From assembly GCA_017979445.1 (NCBI GenBank), contig CM030710.1, positions 14,370,248 through 14,434,247 on the forward strand: DNA of 64,000 nt. The letters are read 5' to 3'. Numbering within the stretch: the first letter of the stretch is position 1; every line of letters begins with the position of its first letter. Made by a program: the position numbers and the translations under genes. The notes beneath the pieces are model-generated. The model did no database searches and was not told the origin of the DNA. It was given only the letters and a program-made list of their open reading frames with translations. Origin of the DNA: Akebia trifoliata. Lineage: Eukaryota; Streptophyta; Magnoliopsida; Ranunculales; Lardizabalaceae. Below are positions 22,889-34,860 of the stretch, piece after piece.

Positions 22889-24594
22889 TGTAGACACCCC
22901 ATTTTTCCATTCGCCTGATTAATCAACTCGTCAACCTGATCGCAACGGTTCCTAATGATGGATGTTTATTCCAATGCTTTATTTTATTACCAGTTATGTT
23001 TCAAAAATTTGGATGACGTATCTCGAATTGACAAAACTGTAGAAACCACATTACGCGAGGAAAATATGACCCCAGAAACATAGAAATCATCATCTTGCAG
23101 ACAAAAAGAAGTTTTGCGATAAAAATCACTAAAAAAATGACCAAATTACCAAAATACCCCTAACCTTAAAACATCCCTAGAGCCAACTTTAAGCTTAGGA
23201 AAACCCATTCAAACACATAAAACGACAAATCGAAACCAAATAAATCATTTGGCCAATTTTCACAAAATTCGACAAAATTACGAAAATGCCCCTCATAAAG
23301 TTCATGACCATTTCGCATAAAAAACTTCATAAATGATAAAAACCAATATTTTCATTGAATTCCTTACGAAAAATCGATTCTAAAATATCCTAGAACATCA
23401 AAAACAGACTTGAAACACAGAAAGTCCTCTCCGAGGGTAAAATGGTAATTTTACAATTTTATAATTAAAAATTTTGAAATTAATAAATAAAATATTAAAT
23501 AATTAAAGTGAAATATTAATAAAATTACTTTAAAAATTTGAACAAAAAAAATCGATCAATCAGGCTCTTAGGGAAAATTGTTGATGGTTGCCAAGATATT
23601 TATCCAAGACCCTTCTATTTGGGGGTCCAAAGAATTAAAGATATAATAGAGGGGGGTTATCCAAAAAAATTAAAGTCAATCAAGTAAGACTAAAGTCAAG
23701 ATATTAAAGTCAATCAAGTAAGACTAAAGTCAAAAAATTAAAGTCAACCAAGTAAGACTAAAGTCAAGATATTAAAGTCAATCAAATGAGACTAAAAGTC
23801 AAAACCCTAATAGAGTTCTAATTAAATAATAATTCTATTTAAAGCAATCCTAACAAAATAATAACTCTATTTAATAGAATTCTAACTAAATAATAATTCT
23901 TTCTAAATGAATTATAATTAAACAATAATTCTCTCTAAAAGAATTATAACTAAACCTTAATTCTATCTAAAAGGCACTTAAAAAAGTTTATAAATAGGAG
24001 TCCCTACACCCTATTTTCGTAGCAAATAATAAATCTTAAGAGAAGTAGGTCAAAAAGCTTCCCTAGCCTCCCATAAATCCTAATTTTGAAGCCCCAACTC
24101 CTTACCTGACACATATACCTCGATTTTAACTTGAAAAACACCTAGAAGCCCTTCAAAAACACCCAGAAATCCATAAAAAAATTCGAAGAATCCGAATCTA
24201 AGAAAGAGATACCTTGCCTCGGAGATCAGAAATCAGATCCGGAGACAAAACGAAGCGAGGAGTACTGTACGAGAAGTTGCTTTATCAGATCTGAGGGAAC
24301 AAGACCGTTGTCTTCGAAAAAGTATAAATTTCTTATTTTTTATTTTATTAGGTCTTTTAGCAATGTAGTTTACTTGGGAATTAGTAGAGACCGGTGTTTG
24401 CCGGGTGACGTTGGTGCCTAACACCTTCCAACTACGTAATGTGATCCCCGGACTCAATATTTTTTAGTAGATTAGTCGTTTTTATCCATTTCGAGTCTAT
24501 ATTCGGTTCCTAGACCGTAATAACTAGGTGGCGACTCCCAAACCTCAAAGCTCAAAAGCGGATCCGCGCACCCTGCGGTTCGAGGGTGCTTTCA
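22889..24594 (+). mobile_element. 5' LTR of Tat/Ogre-type element A'
   Basis: Starts TGTAGACACCCC, ends gctttca. It is 1706 bp, followed by one base and the PBS. It is homologous to LTRs A, C and D. It contains about four 33-bp 'aagtcaatcaagtaagacta' units (23690-23810) and about five decayed units of the 32-bp minisatellite (to about 23990). It belongs with the + strand coding region 28478-36583. Confidence 0.9.
23989..23996 (+). promoter_or_regulatory. TATA box of LTR A'
   Basis: TATAAATA, about 600 bp before the LTR end and conserved in position with LTRs A and C. It is followed by the purine/pyrimidine change 'aggagtccctacacc', where a start site could lie. Confidence 0.5.
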
Positions 24595-24595
24595 G

Positions 24596-24613
24596 TGGCG
24601 ACTTCACTGGGGA
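24596..24613 (+). other. Primer-binding site of A'
   Basis: The sequence tggcgacttcactgggga, one base after the LTR end, is the Tat/Ogre tRNA-Arg-type PBS as I recall it. It shows this LTR is a 5' LTR. Confidence 0.7.
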
Positions 24614-27600
24614 CCATTGAGGATCAGACTTGAAAAGCCCCAAGTATGGGATACGTTGCTAGTAGAACCTTTTTATTTGATTTTTAGTTATTTGTTTATT
24701 TGTTTATTTTTTTTATTTATTTATTTTTTCTTTTCTTTCTCTTTTGGTTTAATTATGGATCATGTAATTCAATTCTGAATACCCTAATTTGGCATATTAT
24801 CTGTATGGTTCAATCAAGTATTATTTTGGTGGTTCAATCCAGGGTCACTTAGGGTGACCATAAATGTTGCAAGATCTCGAAAATATAATCTTATTAAGAA
24901 TGGATTGATGATTATTGAAACATAAAGTTTTTTTTTTTAAATAAGAGTTTTTTTAATCTGTCTTTTGACAGTAAATAAAATAAAATTCTTGTGGATATGT
25001 GTTTGATCTGTCTTTTGGTGCTTTCTTCTTTAAAAAAAGAGATTTTTTAGGCGGGGATAATATTTCCTTGGAGAGATTTTTTTTTCTTCAAATTTATTTG
25101 ATCTGTCCCTGGACAGCATGTATTCACTTATTTATTTTTGTTTTTTGTTTTTTTTTTTTTAAATAAATAATAATTTTCTTTAGTGTACTATCCATTGATA
25201 GCAAGAAGGAAATAAAAATAATAAAAAAATTGAATTATTTTTTTCTTTTTGAGGTTCTATCAACAACAACGACATGCTGTTAAGGGGGGGTGTGCCATTA
25301 GTTTTTTTGCTTTTTTTTCTTCACACCTTCATCTTCTAATTTGAAATTTTACCCAATTTTATAGTTTCTTCAACAGAGACCAAATCGATCTCTCAGAATA
25401 AAACCAGCCATTTTGGTCCATCGCTTTTAAGAAAACCGATCTAGTTCATCTTCTTCAACCGAACCAAATCAGAGACCGATCAGTTTTGGCCTCTCAATCC
25501 AGTCGATATTGATCAACTCGATCGGTTTCCTCCAATGGAGAGGTATGGAGTTGCAAATCAACAACCATCTCGAAATCTAATCGATTTTGAAGGATTTCCC
25601 ATGAAAATCGACGTTGTTCTCGGCTGTAGAGTGTAAAGTTTGTGCTGATTTGGATTGGCAAGAATTCTTAAGGACATGACTGGATCTTGTAAGATCGAGA
25701 CATGTAGATCGGTTTTCTGTTTAAAAGGAGTTTTTTTTTTTTACAGAAATTTTCAAGTTTTTTTATCAGATCATCTTAAAAATCTTCCTATTTTTCGTGA
25801 GAATCTCGATTTCTTTTGATTTAAAGATGGGTAGGTTTATTTAAAACCAAAAACCAGGATCTTGGTTCATCGATTTTGTCAGAATCATAACGTATATGGA
25901 ACATTCATCTACGTATCATCGATATGTCGCTGTCAATTTTTGGTTGATCTAGGTTTGGCTTTTTATGTTTTTCAAACCTCATATATCCGATCAATGATGG
26001 AACATTCGAACATGAACCCAACGCCAAACATAGAAGTGTTGAATTTTTAGGTTTTGTTTTTCTTTTGGTTATTTTTAAACAATTGATCGGAGAGGTGCAG
26101 GAAATTTATTGGATATGAAACAGATTGATCTTGATGGATCTGTTTTCACAAAATTAGATTCTAGAATTTTTGAACTTTTAGAAATTTGCAGAGAATCTCA
26201 ATCTGTTGTTGAAGGTGTTGACGATGGAGAAGGATGGCAGAAATATTTATTTTTGTTGATTCAGCATCATCAAAATCAATCCGGTTGATTTGGTGATTGA
26301 AAATCGACGATGATGATGTATTGTCCATCAATACCTTAATATTTTCTTGTTCCCACCCTTCGATCAATTGAACCTTCATAGAATTTTTCTTGAGTCTCTT
26401 ATATCAGATATCAGATTTTTAAACCATTCGGTGTTGGTCTGATTTAAGGGTCACTTGAATAGGGAGACTTTGGATTTTGGACTCTTCTCGATTTTTTATG
26501 TTTTGAAATTTCTAAGGGTAAAAATCATGAGATCATACGAGAAATCACGATTAAGTAAGTACATTTTTATGTAATATTTGCTTAACTTAATTGGTTAAAA
26601 TTGTGGCTATCCAGTTCATCTCAAGCTATTATTAACACACCAATGTTCATTTGTGACACACCAATGCATATACAAATGATTATTTATTCTCCAAAAAGAA
26701 TTGGTGTGTTGTAAGTAAACATTGGGTTGCTAGTAATATCAATTTTTGTCCCATTTGTTTTAAAGGACTAATATTCGTAAATTCTTTCTTTGATAACAAA
26801 GCAACAAGTTTTTTTTGAGGTAATTCTTAATAATTTTTTTTAGTAATAGTTTTTTTTTTTTAAAAAAAACTTTCTTTGTAAGTTTCCTTTTGTTTTTCAA
26901 AAAAATCGATTTAAAAAAAATAATTAAAAAAAGGAGTTTTTTTTTTTTTTTTGCTTGATAAAATAAAAGTCAATTTGTTTAAAAAAATATATATAATTTC
27001 AATTTGTTTAAGGATGATCATGGCTTATTATTTCAACGATTATCATCCCCATTCTTAGTACAATATTATTTGGAATCTCAATTTGCTTAGGGTCACCCAA
27101 AGTAACCTTTGATTGGACCATAAAAATTATAAACAAAATTGTGCCTATTGCAATGTTGGGATCTGATCAATCGTTATATGCTATATTTAGTGACTTGCCA
27201 TAATTGATGTATGCATGAGGTGTGCGTATTTTAATAAAATCATATGGATGGTTTTTAATCTGTCTTGCTCGTTGTATGCATTTATTTGTATGGTGTAATA
27301 CCTTTGCATGTATGGTTTAATTGGACTTATGAATTAATCTGTTTGAAAAGGCCCCGGGCACACCCCACCCTGTTTTGCACACACCACATGCACGTTTACT
27401 ATTTTGCACACTTGCACGTCCTATATAGCCAACGTGGCATTAGTGCGTGGCCCGGTCTCTTCGGAGATGCGACGTCATTCATAAAAATCACAACTCCAGT
27501 CACGTACCTTAGGGTATATCAAATTGGGGCATCAGTACCGTCTGATCAGGTAACTCTGAAAGGTATATTAATGCACCTAGGTTGGAGCGACCTGAGCCTT

Positions 27601-28477
27601 TGACCTATTATGAGCCACACAGTCACATGTCCCGATTGTCAACGTAGTACTAGTGCGTGGTCGGTCCCCTCGTGGGATGCCAAACCATTTATGAAAGTTA
27701 CAACTCTTGACTCGTACCCGTAGGTATATAAAAGATAATCCAAGTACATTAATTGCACTTCTTGGTCAAAACCAGTGCCTAAGAGAGATCCTGCCCCGCT
27801 GTACCCTATTGTACGAGGGGGATAGACTACGTCTATTCTAGACGAGAGGTATTTAAGTGGGCCCTTGCTCAGCATCGTGCGCCACCTCTCAACTAGAGAT
27901 TAAACTAGTTGTTTTTGGCTTTAAAGAAGTGAGTTGAAGTTTTAGATTATCACCTATACGGTATATCAAACCAAGTCACCACGTACCGTCTGATTGATTA
28001 CGCTCGAGAGGTATATAGGTATGCTTGGGCAAAGGTGGCCAGATAAAAATGCATTGCACGTAGTAAGCTTAGAGTCTAGAAACCTTCCCTGTAGGTCACG
28101 ACTCGAACTTATCGTGGGTGTTCCCGGCTTGTTCATTGAATTGCACCTTATGATTGATGAGTGTATGTGAATGATGTGAATGATGAGATCAGAGTGTATG
28201 ATTGTCCTTAAGGAGCGAAAATTTTGTTTTTAGAAATTAAAATGGGTACATCGACCCAATAAAGAATCCATTCCTAGTCCATCTCGATCCAACAATCATA
28301 ATGGACTGGACCATTTAAATAAAAATGGAAATCAAATTTTCAAAGAAGAAAAATAGTTTACAAAAGAAAAATATTTTCCAGAAAAGAATGTTTTCCAAAA
28401 GAAGTGTTCCCTAAAAAAAATGTTTTCCAAGAAAAAATGTTTTCCATAAGAACAAGATTTTTCAAATAAAAAGAAAA
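24614..28477 (+). mobile_element. Long 5' leader of A'
   Basis: Nearly 3.9 kb without a supported gene, usual for Ogre-like elements. It is T-rich to about 27000. Two diverged direct repeats of about 200 bp follow at about 27430-27600 and 27640-27800 (shared 'actagtgcgtgg'-like start, 'tt.at.aaa.t.acaactc', 'cgtacc..agg.tatat'). Just before ORF1, at 28370-28455, are five short units of aaaatgttttcca type. ATG frames here are short and lack domains. Confidence 0.65.
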
Positions 28478-29604
28478 TTGATATTTTACATGGACCTTGA
28501 AAGAGTACTAAAATACCCTTTTGTGTCAAAGCAGGATGCTAGGCGAAACCCAATCGATCAATTAGTCAAAACAACCGTCATAGGGATGCACCCTGTAGAG
28601 AAGATCAATTTTGGGAGACTCATGTTGAGGAGTGCTCTCTACTTTCACGAGTTTGAGATAGACTGGAACCTCTTACGTGCTATGACTAAGCGCTGGAACC
28701 CCTACCTTCACATATTCCATATTGGGCATATGCACTTGTGCCCCATTCACGAGGATTATTGTGGCATCATGGGGATATCCACTCAGGACCTCTAGTCAGG
28801 CCCTCATTGAAGACCGGATATTCTGGTGACCTCGTCACAGGACTGAACATTTCCAAGGAAGAAGCCAAGGCCTTAGTTCATAATGGGAGATTGGACTTAG
28901 TACCTTTACTAGGCCCGTATCGCTTCCGCAGTCATCCTGTCAATGTAAAACTAGAAGCCTGACGTGCCACTAGAGACTATCGTTTGTGCCTAGGAATCCT
29001 AGCTCAATACGTACTGACCTCCAATAGTGATAGCCAAACTATCCCTGAATCCTTCATAGATATAGCCTCTCAACTCTTAAAGAAAGTCAACCTTGTACCT
29101 CTTATCCTAGCTGAAATTTTCTCAGGTCTAGATGCCATAAAAAATGGTGAGCAGGAAAGCTTTAAAGGAAGCCCACACCTACTTTATATGTGGCTTTGTG
29201 ATCGTCTCAAAATTGTAGATGTTCTTTCAGACCTCGAGTATAGGCCAGAACACTTTTTCAAAAGAAACCTGTTAGTATGTCATAACTCAGTCAAGGCTTG
29301 GAGCAAATGGTTAAACTCTCGCTTTGCTTGTCATATCGGTTTAAGATGCCCTTGGTGGATGACTGATCCCCCTGTTCTAGAAACCAAAGGATCCTACTAT
29401 GTCCGTCTGATCGATTTAGAAGAAACATCTTTTTACCATTCTAATTTGATCCTAGAACAGTACGAAGTACCTACAGAGGTCTCTTTGCCTCAACCCAGAG
29501 CTTTCTTTTATCCCGAGCCACTGACTGAAAAGTTAGTGCATCTCATCGAGAAGGCTTGGAACAAACGTACCTTAGGGTATCCAGACAGACCAATAGAATT
29601 CTAA
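28478..29604 (+). pseudogene. ORF1 of A' (DUF7745-type), upstream of gag
   Basis: An extra ORF before gag, a hallmark of Ogre-like Tat elements. It resembles the plant DUF7745 family by recall: RAMTKRWNPYLHIFHIGHM followed by an acidic block, LVRPSLKTGYSGDLVTGLN, then LVPLILAEIFSGLDAIKNGE and HLLYMWLCDRL, a Trp-rich helical C-terminal half. About 375 codons in total. A frameshift lies near 28770-28796, and a TGA near 28960 separates two blocks of the same frame. The last 206 codons (28984-29604) are uninterrupted. The function of this ORF in the element is unknown. A second, separate relative is at 57393-58105. Confidence 0.65.
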
Positions 29605-29901
29605 AAGCCAGTTGTTAGAGCCAAGAGGATCAAGCCTGACAGTAATCCTGATAACCATCAAGACAAAGCCAAGCGTCCATGTAAAAATAATTCAAGTCAA
29701 ATTTGTTGAAAGATGTTTTAATAAGAACATTTCTTTGTCAATCATTTTCAATAAAGCTATTTTTCTTTTGAATAAATATTTATTTCCTTTTTTGTTCATT
29801 ATGTGAATGGATTAATTAATGGATTGATGCACAAAACCTCAATAAAATGATTCCTTAAAATGTTATCAAGGGTGTAATACTGAAATTGACTAAATCTACC
29901 T
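29605..29901 (+). other. Spacer between ORF1 and gag of A'
   Basis: AT-rich spacer of about 300 bp with no coding sequence that I trust. A T-rich stretch with possible splice signals is present near 29740-29795, but I cannot define an intron. Confidence 0.4.
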
Positions 29902-31106
29902 TTGATGGGGTCATATAGGATTATCATTACGTCCAAACTCAAGCGTTCACCTCCTAGTTGGAGTCGTAAGTCCAGTCGGTTAGAACGAGCTACAGTACCA
30001 AGTCAACAAGTAGAGATGGCTTCAGAATCTGAGCTCATAGAGATCCATAAGATCTTGGCAACCTTTGCCAACGATATCAACAGTATAAAAGGCAAAGTGG
30101 AAATATTAGAACAAACCTCAGAATCAATGGGCAACCCCCTAAATGATCCAAAAGGAAAGAAGGTAGAAGAGAGACGTCTACGTGAAGTCTTTGAACTCGA
30201 TGGAGATGAAGAATATGTTGATGAGAACCCAATGTTAGCTAACAGAATGTCTCAGTTAGAATCAGCTATGAAGAGTATAAAGGGTATCGATGAAATTGCA
30301 GCAGGCATTGAAGCTCTGAACAGCAACCCTAGAATCCATTTGCCAGAGAAGTTTGTGATGCCTAAAATGGATAAATTTAGTGGTATAGGGTGTGCAAAAA
30401 CACATCTTAAGGTGTATGTTACCAACATACGCACTATGGGGCTCAGCGACGAACAGATGGCGTTGTTGTTTTAAAGAACTTTATCAGGATCAGCACTACG
30501 TTGGTTAATGTCTCAAGATTCAGTTACTGTGGGTACTTGGGAGAGCATGTCAAAGGCCTTCTGGCATCAGTATAAGTACAGTACCGAGATTGAGACTTCA
30601 AGAAGAGATTTGGAAGCAACTAAACAGATAAATGGGGAGACATTCACTGATTTCATTAGTCGTTGGAGGGACAAGGCTTTTTAATATAAGTACAGTACCG
30701 AGATTGAGACTTCAAGAAGAGATTTTGAAGTAATTAAACAAAAAAATGGGGAGACATTCACTGATTTCATTGTTCGGAAAAGGAACAAGTAGCGATTATC
30801 CTAAAGAACCTCTCACAAGGATATGCCCAGCACCTAGTGGCCCAATATCTCCCTACTTTTGAGTCCTTATTACAAGCCGGAAGCCAATTCGAGGATGTAT
30901 TTGCCTCTGGGGTTCTTTCTAACCCATCAGATAACAAGCCTAAAAAACCCTATGTTCCCAAACCTAGTATCAACCATGTCTACATAGCCAACACGTCAGC
31001 TACCCCAGCTCAACCCCCAACCCGGACTAAAATCCAGATTTACCCAAGTCAACATTGAACTTCGTGTCAATTTACCAATTTAGGAATGACCCTTACCGTA
31101 TAGGTG
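29902..31106 (+). pseudogene. Gag of A'
   Basis: The first 190 codons (29902-30474) hold a charged N-terminus, a coiled-coil-prone segment (MASESELIEIHKILATFAND) and the start of the retrotransposon gag (capsid) domain (FVMPKMDKFSGIG, then the LKVYVTNIRTMGL helix). After a TAA at 30472 the capsid continues with LSGSALRWL and FWHQYKYSTEIETSRRDLEA. A 114-bp in-frame duplication follows with its own TAA at the join. The C-terminal part is open at 30837-31058 (YLPTFESLLQAGSQFEDVF). No zinc knuckle is visible. It is non-functional because of at least three stops and a shift. Confidence 0.7.
30571..30775 (+). repeat. 114-bp in-frame tandem duplication within gag of A'
   Basis: The stretch starting tataagtacagtaccgag at 30571 is repeated from 30685, about 90 bp clearly alike. 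The spacing of 114 bp is 38 codons, so the frame is kept, but a TAA at the junction (about 30682) ends translation. The second copy has more changes, for example 'agatttggaagcaact' against 'agattttgaagtaatt'. Confidence 0.85.
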
Positions 31107-32434
31107 AAAATTTAAAACCTTATTGACAACAAAAAGATCACAATCCCTAGCCCACCAAATGTCACCACTAATCCACTACCTACCTATCAACCTCCACCAA
31201 CCCTAAACATGATTTTTCACACCCCATTGCCATTCGATCCCGTCTCTCTTATCCATCCAATCCAAGTCAAACCGTCTAGTTACCCCCTTACTGGGATAGC
31301 TTTTATCGATGAGGTTTTCACTACGAACTATGGACCATTTGATCTAACCTCGGATGATACGTATTGTTTATCCCCGTCTCGCTACAGTAGTCTCGCATTC
31401 AATAGTTACTTGTTGGCTCAAATGAACCTGAAAAGCCCTATATCTTTGACAGATGAAGATCCATACTTGTTGACCGAAGAAGATGAGCCTTTCTCCCTCT
31501 CAAGTGATGAAGTTGGACATATGACTCGAGGAGGAAGAGTTTTTAAGCCACAAGAACTCTGCGTTGATAATCCTGCAACCTTGACAAGGAAATAAGAAGA
31601 AGATCCCATCAAAGAAAACATCGAAGAAGATAACTCTGTGATCAAGCAGTTGAAGAAATCAGGGGCCAATATCTCAGTATGAGGTTTACTCATGGCTTCC
31701 ACTGCTCATAGGGAGGCTGTTCTCAAAGCACTAAACATAGCCCAAGTCTCCCTTGATACTTCTCCAGATTAGCTGGCCAGTATAGTAGGGGCAACTTACG
31801 TGGAGAATATCCTATCCTTCTTAGGCTCAGATCTCCCACTAGAAGGGGCAAGCTACACTAAGCCGTTACACATCACAGTTGACTGTAACGGGATGAGGGT
31901 ACCTCTGGTTTTGATTGATAACAGGAGTGCACTGAATGTTTTCCTTCTGAAGACGGCTACTTGTCTCAGGTTTAAGGCTGAAGATCTCAAGCCCACTAAT
32001 CAAGGTGTCAAGGCCTATGATAACACCAAGAGGGATGTACTGGGAATTTTGCACCTTCGATTGTCCACAGGCATAGTTGAATTTCTTGTGGAATTTCAGG
32101 TTATTGATATCCAGTCTTCTTTCAATTTACTGTTAGGGAGACCATGGTTACACAAGATCAAAGCCATCCTTTTTACGCTACACCAGAAGGTCAAGTTTAT
32201 CAAGGATGGGCTAGTGATTACTCTTCATGGAGATGCTGAAATTGTAGGAATCGTAAATAGTACTGAGGCCAAGAATGAGCCACTACTTGAGATTCAGTCA
32301 AAACAACAAGGGATAGAACTTAGCGGATTCGAATTCGAGAAGATTTGCTCAGTTCAATGGGATCACTTAGTGAAAGAATATTTTCCTATTGAGAACACCT
32401 TAACTGTTATATGGCCAATATGTTCAAAAAATTG
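31107..32434 (+). pseudogene. Gag-protease linker and aspartic protease of A'
   Basis: 31209-31595 is a Pro/Ser-rich linker with an acidic Ser/Asp end. 31800-32434 (211 codons open) is the protease: hydrophobic strand VPLVLID, active-site loop reading Asp-Asn-Arg-Ser-Ala-Leu-Asn, then FNLLLGRPWLHKIKAI, the conserved C-terminal strand-helix of retroviral-type proteases. Tat proteases normally have Asp-Asn-Gly-Ser here. The Gly-to-Arg change in the active-site loop should destroy activity. Stops at about 31593, 31680 and 31770 separate the linker from the protease. Confidence 0.75.
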
Positions 32435-33415
32435 AGATTTTTCCTTGGTATGGGCCTAGGTCGCAAGCAACAAGGTATTAAAGAGGTACCGGTAATTAAA
32501 GAAGTCATTGGTACATTCGGGTTAGGATATAAGCCTACTAAGGAAGATTGGGCCCAATACTGGAAGACAAAGCGGGACAAGGCAATTGTAAAAAGGCAAA
32601 GGCGCACCATGGATCTCATTAAAATGAAACGCTATCGTAAGACCCTTAATGGCTATTTTGTGAAAGAAGGAGAAGACTTCGTTATTGTGGGTTCTCAGAG
32701 CCGTTCATTGATCACATCATAAGTACTCGTCTGTCGGGGTTTGAAATCTTCTTTGGCATGGAATGGCCTAAAAAGGAAGTAAGCACAAAAGTTGAAGAGA
32801 ATGACGTTGAAGACTGGCAGCTCAATCTGGACTCCCTCAATATTGATCAGCTATTCATTGAAGATCACAATGTCCTAGTGTTGTCAGTTGAGAAGGGGAT
32901 CCCAAATCCTCAGTTTGTAATCAAACCCGCTGTTGGGTGTCTCTCTAGTTATCATGTAATTAGTCATGTATTGCACGTCAATGCTGGGTCTGTCAGTCCC
33001 ATTAGTCATGTTCAGTCGACATGCCGGATGAGTCCTTTATTTCTGTTGAGTCGAGTAAGTTAGTTGTTTCTGCTGAGTCTGTTATTTCTAGTGAGTCTAT
33101 TTTTTCTGCTGAGTTAAATGAGTCTGTCAAGTCTGCAATGAGTCCTGTTACCCCATATTTTTTAATGAAATAAAAGAAATTTTTTACTACCTCGAGCGTA
33201 ATAATAATTTAACTAATAATCTGGCTTCGGAGGGAGAGTTTTCTGAGGAAGAACCTCCCCCTGAAATAATCAAGTTACTTGAACAAGAAGATGAACGTCG
33301 GGCTCAACCTCTAATAGAGGAAGTAGAAGTTATCAACCTCGAAACAAAAGAAAGTCCTCAAGAAAATTGGATTGGGGTAACTTTATCTCCCGATGAACGC
33401 AAAGGGATAGTAGAC
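32411..33415 (+). pseudogene. Protease-RT linker of A'
   Basis: Two open blocks, 32411-32722 and 32758-33063, in different frames. The first reads KLRFFLGMGLGRKQQGIKEV and EDWAQYWKTKRDKA, a known linker type between protease and RT in Tat elements. The second contains DDWQ-like EDWQLNLDSLNIDQLF. A decayed Ser/Val-rich repeat follows (about 33010-33150, several 'gagtctgtta'-like units). Then comes a Glu-rich stretch (33230-33350) that leads into RT. No catalytic motif. Confidence 0.6.
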
Positions 33416-34323
33416 TTGCTCAGAAAGTTCAAAGACATGTTAGCGTGGTCTTACGAGGATATGCCGGGAGTAAGCACAGACATTGTTCAACATCGGATTC
33501 CGTTATATCCTGATGTTCGACCAATCAAACAGAAATTTCAACGTATGAAGTCGAAATGGACTCTGAAAATTAAAGAAGAAGTTACGAAGCAAATTAACGC
33601 TGGATTTTTGGAAGTAGTAGAATACCCTGAGTGGATTGCCAATGTTGTCCCGGTACCGTAAAATGATGGAAAAGTCAGAATGTGTGTGGACTTTAGAGAT
33701 CTAAACAAGGCAAGCCCAAAAGATAATTTTCCTTTACCACACATAGATGTTCTAGTAGATAGTACAGCAGGAGACGCTTTATTGTCCTTCATGGATGGTT
33801 TTTTGGGGTACAATCTGATAAAAATGGATCCTCGGGATATGCAAAAAACGTGGTTCATCAAAGAGTGGGGAACCTTTAGCTACAAGGTTATGTCTTTTGG
33901 TTTGAAGAACGCTGGAGCCACCTATCAAAGAGCAACTACAACTTTACTGCATGACATGATACACAAGGAAGTTGAAGTCATGTAAATGATATGATAGTCA
34001 AATCCAAGGAACGATTGGGGCACATTGTTGCGTTAGAAAATTTTCTCACAAGACTTCAAAAGTACCAACTCTGCGTCAACCCACAAAAATACGTATTTGG
34101 AGTAAATTCTAGAAAATTATTGGGATTTGTGGTCAGTCAAAGAGGGATCGAAGTAGACCCTGTGAAGATTAAAGCTATCCAAGAGATGCTACCGCTTGAG
34201 ACTGAAAAGCAAATTCGAGGTTTTTTTGGTAAAATCCAATATGTCAACAGATTTATCGTTCAACTTACCAACGTCTGCGAACCTATTTTCAAGCTTCTCA
34301 AGAAAAATGAACCAACAGTTTAG
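33416..34323 (+). pseudogene. Reverse transcriptase of A', catalytic motif lost
   Basis: The order of a Tat RT is clear: FKDMLAWSYEDMPGVSTDIV, the FQRMKSKWTLKIKEEVTKQI block, RMCVDFRDLNKASPKDNFPL (33680-), FGLKNAGATYQRATTTLLHD, then after a break the thumb VSQRGIEVDPVKIKAIQEML. Stops or shifts lie at 33659-33661 and at 33979-33990. At the second site the YVDD motif has lost one base (frameshift), and the first Asp codon is now AAT (Asn). Element A keeps YVDD. Reading resumes at 33991. Confidence 0.85.
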
Positions 34324-34329
34324 AATGAG

Positions 34330-34860
34330 CAATGCCAAAAGGCTTTCGACCAAGTCAAGGAGTATCTCTTGAACCCACTTAATTTGGTTCCACCTACACC
34401 GGGTGAACCACTTCTTCTTTATCTGTCAGTCACAGAAGAAGCTATGAGATGCATGCTTGCACAGTATGACAAAGATACTCGCAAAAAAATGGCTATCTAC
34501 AACATCAGCAAAAAGATGTTAGAGTATGAACGAAAGTATTTGGCCTTCGAGAAAACTTGCTTAGCATTGGTATTGACTACTCAGAGACTCTGGCACTATA
34601 TTCTATCTCATTCAATTATCCTGTTATCTCGGATGGATCCTCTCAAGTATCTCTTCGAGAAACCGACGTTGATAGGGATAACCGGGCGATGGTTATTGTT
34701 GCTATCAGAGTTTGACATCACGCATATTATACAGAAATCTATCAAGGGGAGAGTTGTGGCAGAATACTTGGCAGATCACCCTGTAGTAGAAGGAATAAGG
34801 CTTGTTGATCAATTCCCAAATGAGAACATCTTGCATGTTGAAGAAGAACCGCAGAACTAA
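34330..34860 (+). pseudogene. RNase H of A'
   Basis: 34369-34860 is open for 163 codons: PPTPGEPLLLYLSVTEEAM, ISKKMLEYERKYLAFEKTCL, MDPLKYLFEKPTL and VVAEYLADHP, the first RNase H domain of a Tat pol. It is separated from RT by a TAG at 34321-34323 and ends with TAA at 34858-34860, just before the second RNase H in the same frame. Apart from those two stops it is undamaged. Confidence 0.8.

Noticed and set aside
27265..27875. Open frames of 112 and 78 codons in the leader of A'
   Set aside because: They lie in two diverged direct repeats, on different strands, with no domain and no agreement in frame between the repeat copies.
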